Positions 1-6,574 of a stretch of DNA of 6,605 nt are shown in pieces (the stretch's first letter is position 1; each line of letters begins with the position of its first letter). Location of the stretch: assembly GCA_900548315.1 (NCBI GenBank), contig URJU01000129.1, positions 1 to 6,605 on the forward strand. Reading direction: 5' to 3'. The translations under genes were made by a program, and so were the position numbers. The DNA is from an uncultured Coprococcus sp. GTDB taxonomy: Bacteria; Bacillota; Clostridia; Lachnospirales; Lachnospiraceae. The notes beneath the pieces are model-generated. The model saw only the letters and a list, made by a program, of their open reading frames with translations, searched no databases and was not told where the DNA came from.

Positions 1-600
1 ATTCTTTACACTGATATTCAGATCGGCATTTGCACTGGACAGGATTCCCCTTCCATCTCTGCTGCCTATGGCAAAGCACTGCTCACCCAGAACTGTTATC
101 CTTGTATTGGCATCCTCTATTATGGTCTCTGCCTTTCCATGATCCGAGCCTATCCCTATACACGAATCGCCCTTAAGGCTCATATCTATATGCGCTCTGC
201 ATATATCAACTCTGCTGCCATCACCGTCCAGTGTACCCACGGCCACATAACGTCTGCCTGATCCTCTGAGTGCTATGGAAGTGTTTCTTATCTTTATGTC
301 AGCATGCTCATTCACCGATCCTATAGCGACACCATTTGCAGCGTCAAACTGTATGTCCATGTCACACTGGAGAAGTTTCAAGTCAACCGGACTGTCGATA
401 CTTCCCACAGCAACGCCATTTTCACCATTCACACAGATGTCATATCTTCCTTTCTCTATACGGAGCTGTCCGCCTTTTCCGGCACCTATGGCTGTTCCAT
501 TTACTCCGTTTACATCTATGGATATCGCTCCATCCTGCTTGAATCGTATGATTCCATGCTTTGACTCCATATCATTTCCAATGCCGTAATATGCACTACT
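1..600 (-). repeat. Seven or more ~28-residue protein repeats (beta-helix-like) in the C-terminus of the sensor protein
   Basis: The translated C-terminus contains a recurring core of small or hydrophobic residue, Ile/Val, then Gly: GIG, AIG, AVG, AIG, AVG, GIG, AIG. The Ile/Val falls at residues 1040, 1071, 1098, 1126, 1154, 1183 and 1211, giving spacings of 31, 27, 28, 28, 29 and 28. Each core is followed by a Gly/Asp-rich turn and two short alternating-hydrophobic strands, such as ADIKIRNTSIALRG. This pattern suits a parallel beta-helix and recalls the GIGGG-type repeats of extracellular carbohydrate-binding beta-helix domains (Cthe_2159-like). That family assignment is from memory and uncertain. 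The array continues beyond the left edge, so the total repeat number is unknown. The DNA of the repeats has diverged and only the protein pattern is conserved. Confidence 0.75.
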
Positions 601-3600
601 GTTCACCTGAACTTTCATATCTCCACTGCCGGCAAATGTAACTCTGGATGACTCTGGGATCTTTATACCCCCACCCTTACATGTATTCTTGCCTTCGAGG
701 AGTATGTGGATGTCAGTATTCTCACCGCAGTCTATGCTTGGCACATTCCTGTCACTTGAAAAGCTGGCATTTTGAAGCACTATGGTTCCCGTAAAGCCAT
801 CCTTCACCCTGAGTGAAATATCGGAATTGTATCCGTGCGCTCCCACTATCCTTACGGTATTGTCTCCGCCAGCTTTCTGTGCCACAACTATACTTGTGTA
901 GCCCTTATTCTCTATCTTCATGAGAGACGCACTTCTGGTGTGTTCCATCACGAACACATGCCTGTCGGTGACATCACTTACCCCCTCATTGTACTGAACT
1001 ATCTCATTCACCACCTGGGGCGATATCAGCTGAACTACCTCTGCATTTGGATGTGCAGTGTAATATCCCTGTATCAGGTCTGCACCGAGCTGGATAACCG
1101 TCTTCATCTCTTTTGTGGTCTCCACGCCTTCTGCAAGCGCCATGATACCGTTGTCACTTGTGAACTCTATTATATCATTTACAAAATGCTGTCTGTGCGG
1201 ATCACTGTCTATACCCGAAAGCAACATCCTGTCAATCTTGACATACTCAGGCATGTACCTGAGCAGATTGTTGACATTTGAATATCCTGAACCATAGTCA
1301 TCTATGGCGATCTCCATGCCATTGCCTCTGAGGAACATCTTGAGCTCATCAAGCTCCGCATCTGACAGCTCATCTCCCTCAGTAAACTCGATCACTATCC
1401 CGGCGCACTTGAGATGTTTCACCTTCGCGAGGAATATCTTTCTGTCCTCCTGTGTGAGCATGTGTCCCGGCATACTGTTGATAAATACTTTCTTACCCTT
1501 GAACATCTCAGGATTGGCATCTACGATCTCAACCACATTGAACAGTGTGAGTTTCTCAACATCGTAAAGCCTCTCCAGTCTCTCTGCACTCTCAAGCAGT
1601 TCCGGTGGCGACAGTCTTACCGGCGCAAATACTCTCATAAGTGCTTCGTATGCATATATGGATCCATCCCTTGCGCTGACTATCGGCTGGAAATGATACG
1701 TGAGAAGATTCTTGTCGAGTATCATTGCCACCTGCTCATCTCGCTCAATGTCCTTGTTGGTAAGCTCCATCTTCTTTCTGCCATTTGCCAGATTCTTTTC
1801 CTTTATGTGATTCTTTTTATTTACCACATCATTTATGAGATTTTTCAGGTCACTGCTGTTCGACACAGCCACCTTCTCACATACATAATATATCCCTATC
1901 TCTATTCCATCTTCTTTGACAGCGTTTATCTCACCAAGCTTGGTCTTGAGTTCTTTTACTACGAATTCGCCTCTGTTCTCATCCAGCGTATCCGTGATGG
2001 ATGCGATGACAAACTCATCGTTGCCCATCCTCATCGCTATCTCGCCCTTCTCCAGTATCTCATTCACCGCCTGGGCTGCATAACTTATGAACTTATCTCC
2101 CTCTTCGCGGCCGAATTTGCTGTTGATCTTGTGCATATTTTTCAGATCAAAGGCTATCACCAGAATCTCCTGACTCGCACTCTCTGACTGATTTATCATC
2201 TCAATGGCACGTGTCATAAATCCACGATAATTGTAAAGTCCTGTAAGTCCGTCTCTTATCTGTTCTGCCTCGAGTTTCTTGAGCAGCACTGCCGCACCTG
2301 CGTATCGTGCAAATGATTCTATGTCCCTCGCAACTGTCTTTATCCAGGATCTATATACTTCTTCGAACACTCTAGGCTCTCTGCCATAGTTGATCACAGT
2401 ATATCCAAAGCTTCTGTCCTGAAAATACAGAGGGGTAAATATATATGAAGTAGGATAGTCTCTGTCCTCATAAAGCTCAGGCAGCAACATGGATGACTCA
2501 AACACATCATCATATCTTACCACCGTATCCGCATCCTGTTCTTCCGGTCCGCACTTGATTATCCTGTATACTTGATCTGTATATCCGTAACGGAGTGCCT
2601 CATCCCCGGTCATGATCTCCGGATTTCTCCAGTAATCGTTCATGCAGATATGGAACTCCTGAAATGGTCTTATCTGATATATATACTCTGAAACTGTGTT
2701 AAAGAATGATTCAGCATCTGTTTGTGCAACCAGATCATCCATCATGTTGTTAAAACATGAGTAATACCCTGTAGCCGACAGCGCCGTCTCCCATTTCTCT
2801 CTGCGTGTCCTTACAGTCTCCTTCTCCCATCCTTCGCAGCCACAGGAACCTCCTATATAAAGCTCCACGTTGGTATGAAATTCCGGGACATCCCTGTTGT
2901 TTAATTTTGCATCTATGTAATCCACGCAGTAGTGTCCGCAATCCTCCGCCGGTATATCCGCAGATGTAATAGGAACCGGGCTGTTTCTTCCATCCTCCAT
3001 GGAATCGTATCCCACCACCGCTATGTCCTCTGGAACTCTTATTCCATGTTTATCAAATGCTGTACACACGCCGATAGCCATACAGTCATTGGCGCATACT
3101 ATAGCCTCTGGCAGATTTTCCATATCCTTCACCAGTTCATCTACCATGTAATCTCCACTATCATACCAATATGTTCCATAATAGATCATATCGTCTGTGA
3201 CGTTAAGTCCATGGGCTTTCATGCTATCCAGATATCCAGCAAGTCTCTGCTTTGAATGTATGTGTCCCTTTAATCCATTCAGGAAATATATATTTTTGTA
3301 TCCGTGCTTATCTATAAGATGATCAACCAGCTTTACTATCGGTGTGTAATGATCCATTATAACCGACGGATAAATCTTATTCTCCTTATCAACCACCAGT
3401 ACTACTCCATCAGGAAATTCTGACTGCAGGCGCTTTTCGAGTTTTTCCACCAATCCCGGTGTCTGCAATGTATCCTGGCAGAGTACCACGGCATCAAAAA
3501 GGTCAAAATTAATAAGGTTGTAGATATTGGAATCTCCAACCTCCCTGTATGTAGAATCCTGATATTTGAGGAACATGGAAAAAACGCATACATCATAATC

Positions 3601-3699
3601 TAACTCGTATGCCTTTTTCATAAGTCCCTGCATAAAGCGATTCTGGGTATTTTCATCAATCTGCGCACTTATAACGCATATTCTCTTCCTATTGTGCAT
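1..3699 (-). CDS. LacI-type sensor / GGDEF (degenerate) / EAL / beta-helix-repeat protein, 3' end outside window
   Basis: The reverse strand reads without a stop from ATG at 3699 to position 1 (1,233 codons). No signal peptide or membrane segment is seen, so it is probably cytoplasmic. Residues 1-290 resemble a LacI/periplasmic-binding sugar sensor without the helix-turn-helix: NDCMAIG at 204, VVGYDS ending at 233, then SCGC at 285-288, which I associate with this sensor class. Residues 290-475 are an unassigned linker. A GGDEF domain follows (LTGLYN near 483, metal-site D518), but its signature is GNDEF (559-563) and the RxxD inhibitory site is absent. The EAL domain (about 660-890) keeps E685-A-L, FIN, EFTE, D800-D801, K821 and E857 of EGVE. 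I infer that it degrades cyclic di-GMP, possibly under control of a small ligand. From about 900 it becomes beta-strand-like, with 28-residue repeats from 1035. The start is preceded by GGATGG ten bases upstream, and no other in-frame ATG lies nearby. Confidence 0.93.
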   Translation of the reverse strand, partial: MHNRKRICVISAQIDENTQNRFMQGLMKKAYELDYDVCVFSMFLKYQDSTYREVGDSNIYNLINFDLFDAVVLCQDTLQTPGLVEKLEKRLQSEFPDGVVLVVDKENKIYPSVIMDHYTPIVKLVDHLIDKHGYKNIYFLNGLKGHIHSKQRLAGYLDSMKAHGLNVTDDMIYYGTYWYDSGDYMVDELVKDMENLPEAIVCANDCMAIGVCTAFDKHGIRVPEDIAVVGYDSMEDGRNSPVPITSADIPAEDCGHYCVDYIDAKLNNRDVPEFHTNVELYIGGSCGCEGWEKETVRTRREKWETALSATGYYSCFNNMMDDLVAQTDAESFFNTVSEYIYQIRPFQEFHICMNDYWRNPEIMTGDEALRYGYTDQVYRIIKCGPEEQDADTVVRYDDVFESSMLLPELYEDRDYPTSYIFTPLYFQDRSFGYTVINYGREPRVFEEVYRSWIKTVARDIESFARYAGAAVLLKKLEAEQIRDGLTGLYNYRGFMTRAIEMINQSESASQEILVIAFDLKNMHKINSKFGREEGDKFISYAAQAVNEILEKGEIAMRMGNDEFVIASITDTLDENRGEFVVKELKTKLGEINAVKEDGIEIGIYYVCEKVAVSNSSDLKNLINDVVNKKNHIKEKNLANGRKKMELTNKDIERDEQVAMILDKNLLTYHFQPIVSARDGSIYAYEALMRVFAPVRLSPPELLESAERLERLYDVEKLTLFNVVEIVDANPEMFKGKKVFINSMPGHMLTQEDRKIFLAKVKHLKCAGIVIEFTEGDELSDAELDELKMFLRGNGMEIAIDDYGSGYSNVNNLLRYMPEYVKIDRMLLSGIDSDPHRQHFVNDIIEFTSDNGIMALAEGVETTKEMKTVIQLGADLIQGYYTAHPNAEVVQLISPQVVNEIVQYNEGVSDVTDRHVFVMEHTRSASLMKIENKGYTSIVVAQKAGGDNTVRIVGAHGYNSDISLRVKDGFTGTIVLQNASFSSDRNVPSIDCGENTDIHILLEGKNTCKGGGIKIPESSRVTFAGSGDMKVQVNSSAYYGIGNDMESKHGIIRFKQDGAISIDVNGVNGTAIGAGKGGQLRIEKGRYDICVNGENGVAVGSIDSPVDLKLLQCDMDIQFDAANGVAIGSVNEHADIKIRNTSIALRGSGRRYVAVGTLDGDGSRVDICRAHIDMSLKGDSCIGIGSDHGKAETIIEDANTRITVLGEQCFAIGSRDGRGILSSANADLNISVKN

Positions 3700-3732
3700 T
3701 TGATCATTCCCATCCGATAATTTCTTTATGCA

Positions 3733-3741
3733 ATTATATCA
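3733..3741 (-). promoter_or_regulatory. Extended -10 promoter element of the sensor gene
   Basis: On the reverse strand the bases read TGATATAAT, a perfect -10 hexamer with the TG extension. It lies 33 bases upstream of the ATG at 3699, giving a leader of roughly 27 bases. The region 17 bases further upstream is a T-run rather than a TTGACA-like -35, which the TG extension can partly replace. Having its own promoter suggests the gene is not simply read through from the serine dehydratase operon. Confidence 0.55.
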
Positions 3742-3789
3742 TATTTTCTCATCAAAAAAAACCGTTATTATGCATTTTGACAATATATG

Positions 3790-3822
3790 GCAAGTTTTTA
3801 TTTAATTATGTGCAACTTGCAC
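3790..3822. promoter_or_regulatory. Nested inverted repeat upstream of the sensor gene (possible operator)
   Basis: GTGCAA-C-TTGCAC at 3810-3822 is a perfect 13-base palindrome with one central base. Its inner part, AACTTGC, also pairs with GCAAGTT at 3790-3796 across a 17-base AT-rich loop, so two alternative hairpins are possible. It lies about 70 bases upstream of the sensor gene's -10. It lacks the T-run of an intrinsic terminator on either strand. A protein-binding site is one reading and chance is another. Confidence 0.3.
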
Positions 3823-3857
3823 CAGCGAGGACTCTAGTCGACGGCAGTTGGAGCCAG

Positions 3858-3909
3858 ATGGGGACAACAGATGGGGTCAGCAAATGGGGACAGCAAATGG
3901 GGACAGGTA
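3858..3909. repeat. 13-bp tandem array (four units) derived from the REP left arm
   Basis: There are four head-to-tail 13-base units: ATGGGGACAACAG, ATGGGGTCAGCAA, ATGGGGACAGCAA and ATGGGGACAGGTA. The last unit runs directly into the full palindrome at 3899-3920, whose left half begins with the same GGGGACAG. The array therefore looks like a slippage or amplification product of the left arm of the REP element, with unit-to-unit substitutions showing it is not brand new. It lies downstream of the alpha-subunit stop codon and upstream of the sensor promoter. Confidence 0.85.
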
Positions 3910-3920
3910 CCTCCGTCCCC
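3899..3920 (+). repeat. REP-like palindrome, copy 1
   Basis: A 22-base element reads GGGGACAGGTACC followed by TCCGTCCCC. It has GGGGAC/GTCCCC outer arms and a central GGTACC. The same 22 bases recur exactly at 3937-3958, in copy 3 at 4936-4955 apart from its first two bases, and inverted at 5917-5938. It is the last member of the 13-bp tandem array on its left. It lies in the 3' region of the serine dehydratase operon. Confidence 0.85.
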
Positions 3921-3933
3921 AGACAGATGGACA

Positions 3934-3961
3934 GAGGGGGACAGGTACCTCCGTCCCCCTC
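3934..3961 (+). repeat. REP-like palindrome, copy 2
   Basis: The core at 3937-3958 is identical to copy 1. Here the arms are lengthened to GAGGGGGAC and GTCCCCCTC, nine complementary bases on each side of a ten-base centre containing AGGTACCT. It lies about 30 bases beyond the stop codon of the alpha subunit, so it would form a hairpin in the operon's 3' untranslated RNA. No T-run follows, so it is not a standard intrinsic terminator, though it could protect the transcript's end. Confidence 0.85.
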
Positions 3962-3989
3962 TTCGTCTTCTTCGGCAAAAAGGCGATGA

Positions 3990-4859
3990 TTATCTAGCTC
4001 CAATATGTTTCTTTATCTCTAATGCTGTCGGAGTTATCGCCAATCCGCCTTTCGCAGTCTCACGTATGTTTTCAGGCATCTCTGCACCTATTCTACGCAT
4101 GGCATCTATTACTTCATCAACCGGGATTGCACTTCTGATTCCTGCAAGGGACATCTGTGCAGATGTCACCGCATTTACCGCTCCGGCCACATTTCTCTTT
4201 ACGCACGGCACCTCCACCAATCCGCATACCGGATCGCATGCCAGCCCAAGCATATTCTTAAGTGCAAGTGCTGCCGCATTCGCCGTGGACTGCGTACCGC
4301 CCCCCTGCAAATATGCAAGTCCTGCTGCCGCCATGGCCGATGCCGAACCTATCTCTGCTTGGCATCCTCCAGACGCTCCTGCTATAGATGCATTTTCCGC
4401 AATCACATTTCCTACGCCTGCTGCCACGTACATTGCATGTGTCATCATTTCATCAGAAAGTTTCATTTTCTTCTGCGCTGTGAGAAACACCGCCGGAATA
4501 ACGCCGCAGGATCCCGCGGTTGGAGCTGCCACTATCCGCCTCATGCACGCATTTGACTCTCCCATCCTGATGGCCTTTTCCATAACCATTCCTATGAAAT
4601 CTCCGCAAATATTTCTGCCATTCTCGTTATATTCATGTATTTTTTGTCCATCCCCGCCAGCTAGTCCCGATGCTGACTTCAGTTCAGGCTTGTAATCCGC
4701 ATCGGCTTGTTTCATTGCTTCATATAACTTTGACATAGACTCCATTGACATCGTCTCAGTAACCCCCCGTTCCTGCACGTCAGACTCTAAAACCACCTGC
4801 CAAAACTCCTTATTCTCCTCGTCGCATATATCTATTATTTCCTTTATTGAATGGTACAT
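3990..4859 (-). CDS. sdaAA: L-serine dehydratase, iron-sulfur-dependent, alpha subunit
   Basis: This 289-residue catalytic chain of the two-chain [4Fe-4S] L-serine dehydratase deaminates L-serine to pyruvate and ammonia in the cytoplasm. Family signatures are all present: SASGLAGGDG (62-71), APTAGSCGV (112-120), GASGGCQAEIGSASAM (161-176) and ACDPVCGLVEVPCVKRN (207-223). C166, C208 and C219 are the expected cluster ligands, and their spacing of 42 and 11 residues matches what I recall for the single-chain enzyme. The length is typical. AAGGAG seven bases before the ATG at 4859 fixes the start. The beta-subunit gene lies upstream on the same strand. The 201-bp gap between them is unusually long for this pair and holds two REP-like palindromes. 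No intrinsic terminator is visible after the stop. Confidence 0.97.
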   Translation of the reverse strand: MYHSIKEIIDICDEENKEFWQVVLESDVQERGVTETMSMESMSKLYEAMKQADADYKPELKSASGLAGGDGQKIHEYNENGRNICGDFIGMVMEKAIRMGESNACMRRIVAAPTAGSCGVIPAVFLTAQKKMKLSDEMMTHAMYVAAGVGNVIAENASIAGASGGCQAEIGSASAMAAAGLAYLQGGGTQSTANAAALALKNMLGLACDPVCGLVEVPCVKRNVAGAVNAVTSAQMSLAGIRSAIPVDEVIDAMRRIGAEMPENIRETAKGGLAITPTALEIKKHIGAR

Positions 4860-4922
4860 CTGATTCTCCTTTCCGCAATGTTCAGATATTGAGCAACCTT
4901 GTCTTTTCTAACCATACAGGTA

Positions 4923-4957
4923 TTGGGGACGGAGGGGACAGGTACCTCCGTCCCCAA
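4923..4957 (+). repeat. REP-like element, copy 3 (full-length perfect hairpin)
   Basis: This is the most complete copy. A 13-base arm, TTGGGGACGGAGG (4923-4935), is perfectly complementary to CCTCCGTCCCCAA (4945-4957) around a nine-base loop, GGACAGGTA. It lies 63 bases upstream of the alpha-subunit start, inside the serine dehydratase operon. The transcript would therefore carry a very stable GC-rich stem between the two genes. There is no U-run after it in the direction of transcription. Confidence 0.9.
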
Positions 4958-4996
4958 ACAAGCCTTATAAACCGTTTTTTGCGAAAACGCCCAAAA

Positions 4997-5018
4997 GGGG
5001 TCAGGCACCTCCGTCCCC
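4997..5018 (+). repeat. REP-like palindrome, copy 4 (diverged)
   Basis: It reads GGGGTCAGGCACC then TCCGTCCCC, so it differs from copy 1 at two positions (A to T, T to C) that weaken the GGTACC centre and the left arm. It has the same orientation as copy 3, about 40 bases away, so the two form a direct pair between the beta- and alpha-subunit genes. The divergence suggests an older insertion than copies 1 to 3. Confidence 0.8.
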
Positions 5019-5060
5019 CACGTATATTCACATCTACCTGTTTTACCATCTTTACAATCT

Positions 5061-5732
5061 CTATTGACAATCCTCTGCAACACTAAGATAAGTTACTTTA
5101 TTAACACCCTCAACCTTGGCGAGCCAATCTATGCCCTCCTTGGGAATTTCCTGATCACACTCAACAACCATAACCGCTTCACCGCCGCGACTCTCCCGAT
5201 ATAACTGCATTGTGGCAATATTTACACCTTTGTGAGCTAGCATCGAGGTAACCTCGGACACGTGTCCCGGCTGATCTTGGTTGTGGACAACCAGCGTGGG
5301 CTGATCGCCTGAAAAATTTGTCTCTATTCCATCTATCTCCGCTATATTTATACGCGAACCCCCAAGTGACTGACCTATGACTTCCAACGTTCTGCCCGAC
5401 CGACCTGTCAATATCAACTGTGCTGTATTTGGATGGGCATCTTTTAGCACAGCCTCTCCCCATTGGATCTCTATGCCCTGTTCATTAGCCAAATCCAATG
5501 CATTCGGGATTCTTATGTCATCTGGTTTCATTCCAAGGAGTCCGGCAACTAACGCTTTTCTTGTCCCATGTCCTTTGCCTGTAGTCAGGAAGGAACCGTA
5601 CAACAATATTTTTGCACTGGTCACTGATTCCCCAAGTAATCTTCTGCTTATATATCCTATTTTCACTGCTCCTGCTGTATGTGAACTAGACGGTCCAACC
5701 ATCACGGGGCCCATAATATCAAATATATTCAT
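5061..5732 (-). CDS. sdaAB: L-serine dehydratase, iron-sulfur-dependent, beta subunit
   Basis: This 223-residue partner chain of the two-chain L-serine dehydratase is first in the operon. It carries the conserved GPSSSHTAG (13-21) and YGSFLTTGKGHGT (45-57) of the beta domain. A C-terminal ACT domain runs from about 147 to 220 (LVVHNQDQPGHVSEVTSML, then the GVNIATMQLYRES strand-helix). ACT domains commonly bind amino acids, which suggests a regulatory role or serine sensing. The ATG at 5732 follows GGGAG at a ten-base spacing, and the product starts at the usual family position (MNIFDIMGPV). Length and motifs look intact. The alpha-subunit gene follows 201 bp downstream across two REP-like elements. 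Confidence 0.96.
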   Translation of the reverse strand: MNIFDIMGPVMVGPSSSHTAGAVKIGYISRRLLGESVTSAKILLYGSFLTTGKGHGTRKALVAGLLGMKPDDIRIPNALDLANEQGIEIQWGEAVLKDAHPNTAQLILTGRSGRTLEVIGQSLGGSRINIAEIDGIETNFSGDQPTLVVHNQDQPGHVSEVTSMLAHKGVNIATMQLYRESRGGEAVMVVECDQEIPKEGIDWLAKVEGVNKVTYLSVAEDCQ

Positions 5733-5814
5733 GTTTTATTTTCTCCCTGCAAATCTTTATCTGTCAGCACCTTTCCTACATCAAACATAGCCAAATGCTT
5801 TCATAAACAATTGT

Positions 5815-5844
5815 ATTATATCTCATTAATATAACTATTTGGAA
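5815..5844 (-). promoter_or_regulatory. Candidate promoter of the serine dehydratase operon
   Basis: On the reverse strand there is a perfect TATAAT at 5820-5815. An 18-base spacer separates it from a weak -35 (TTCCAA at 5844-5839, three of six consensus bases). It would give a leader of about 75 bases before the beta-subunit ATG. The -10 is convincing and the -35 is not, so activation by another factor is possible. Confidence 0.45.
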
Positions 5845-5845
5845 T

Positions 5846-5857
5846 TTAATATATTAA
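5846..5857. promoter_or_regulatory. 12-bp perfect AT palindrome next to the sda promoter
   Basis: TTAATATATTAA is a perfect palindrome abutting the upstream side of the candidate -35. It could be a regulator site, but perfect AT palindromes of this size also occur by chance in such AT-rich sequence. Confidence 0.2.
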
Positions 5858-5916
5858 GTCTTTTGAGTGTTTTACTGTCTTTTGTTATTACAATGACGCC
5901 ATGTATTTTGTCAACT

Positions 5917-5947
5917 GGGGACGGAGGTACCTGTCCCCTCCGTCCTC
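5917..5947 (-). repeat. REP-like element, copy 5 (inverted, near full length)
   Basis: On the reverse strand this reads GAGGACGGAGG, then GGACAGGTA, then CCTCCGTCCCC. That is the same arm-loop-arm layout as copy 3, with an 11-base stem containing one mismatch. It is the only copy in the opposite orientation and the one nearest the transposase gene, whose presumed start is about 195 bases away. It lies upstream of both divergent promoters and so is probably not transcribed from either. Confidence 0.88.
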
Positions 5948-5981
5948 ATTTATAACCTTTTTATAAATTTGAGCTAAGTTA

Positions 5982-6010
5982 TAGACACACAATTTTTTAA
6001 ATGATACAAT
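5982..6010 (+). promoter_or_regulatory. Promoter of the RAYT transposase gene
   Basis: TAGACA (5982-5987) and TACAAT (6005-6010) each match five of six consensus bases and are separated by exactly 17 bases. The -10 also has the TG extension (TGATACAAT). Transcription would start near 6017, leaving a leader of about 126 bases. This is the best-formed promoter in the window. Confidence 0.6.
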
Positions 6011-6142
6011 CCGCTCAATGCATATGTTTCAAGTCAAAGATTTCTGTAGATATCATCTTAACTATCTTTATCTTATGAATTTATCATGCGTTTATCTCAA
6101 TACCATTTTAACATCGCATTATAACAAAAGGGGGAACTAACT

Positions 6143-6574
6143 ATAGCACGAAAGCCAAGAAACTGGACTCCAGGATCAATTTTCCACATAATGGAACGGG
6201 GAGTTCGACGACAAACTATATTTCACGATGAAATTGACTACAAGTTCTTTGTGTCAATTATGCGAACAGCGGCAGCAGACTATGAATGTCTCATTCATGC
6301 ATACTGTCTTATGCCAAATCATTTTCATTTGCTTTTAGAAACTGGAAACATTAATATGGGAGATTTCATGCGCTCTCTGGCTAGCAGGTACGCAATTTTC
6401 TACAATCTTAAATACAAGCAAAAAGGGCATGTATTTGAGTCTCGCTACAAATCATGTCTGGTAGATACCGATGAATATTTCCTTCAAGTGAGCAGATATA
6501 TTCACTTAAATCCCGTAAAAGCCAAATTGGTCAGGAACCCTGAAAGCTACCCATGGAGTTCTTATAAGTACATG
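6143..6574 (+). CDS. REP-associated tyrosine transposase (RAYT, Y1/IS200-like), 5' part only, start codon apparently lost
   Basis: The protein belongs to the Y1 single-strand HUH transposase family, RAYT branch, whose members are linked to REP hairpins. Counting from 6143, it has the RAYT-like opening ARKPRNWTPGSIFHIMERG, the metal-binding HFH (60-62, in MPNHFHLLLE), and a later DEYFLQVSRYIHLNPVKA segment containing the candidate catalytic tyrosine. The usual ATG position holds ATA (6143-6145), eight bases after the ribosome binding site AGGGGG. The in-frame stop TAA at 6122-6124 rules out an earlier start. The first in-frame ATG is at 6191, which would drop 16 conserved residues and has only a poor binding site. 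Native sequence ends after codon 144 at 6574, where adapter begins. As I recall, family members are usually longer, so the C-terminus is missing because of the contig end. Five REP-like elements nearby support the family call. Confidence 0.88.

Larger units (their letters stand above)
5733..6142. other. Divergent intergenic region between serine dehydratase operon and RAYT gene
   Basis: This 410-bp AT-rich stretch has no gene that can be supported on either strand. It contains a candidate promoter firing left, a short AT palindrome, one REP-like element near the middle and a good promoter firing right. The leader of the transposase gene (about 6017-6142) shows no recognisable riboswitch or stable hairpin by eye. 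Confidence 0.7.

Noticed and set aside
275..2187. Several plus-strand open frames of 60 to 257 codons opposite the sensor gene
   Set aside because: They lie antisense to a continuous, motif-rich reverse-strand frame. Their peptides show no recognisable domain and no good ribosome binding sites.
3858..3961. Possible CRISPR array
   Set aside because: The units are 13-base direct repeats with no spacers, and the palindromes are irregularly spaced. No cas-like gene is present.
3777..4003. Short open frames on both strands across the repeat-rich gap
   Set aside because: They are made largely of REP and 13-bp repeat sequence (recurring peptide strings such as GTEVPVP and RYLRPP), have no ribosome binding sites, and overlap the promoter region or the alpha-subunit end.
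3871..4695. Plus-strand 274-codon open frame opposite the alpha subunit
   Set aside because: It is a shadow of the serine dehydratase gene, which has full family motifs on the reverse strand. The frame begins inside repeats.
4923..4957. Perfect hairpin as an intrinsic terminator
   Set aside because: Neither strand has a T-run directly after the stem, and the same element recurs in non-terminal places, so it is better explained as a REP copy.
4844..5086. Open frames of 62-79 codons between the two serine dehydratase genes
   Set aside because: Both strands stay open because the palindromes lack stop codons. The peptides only restate the REP sequence and overlap the ends of two clear genes.
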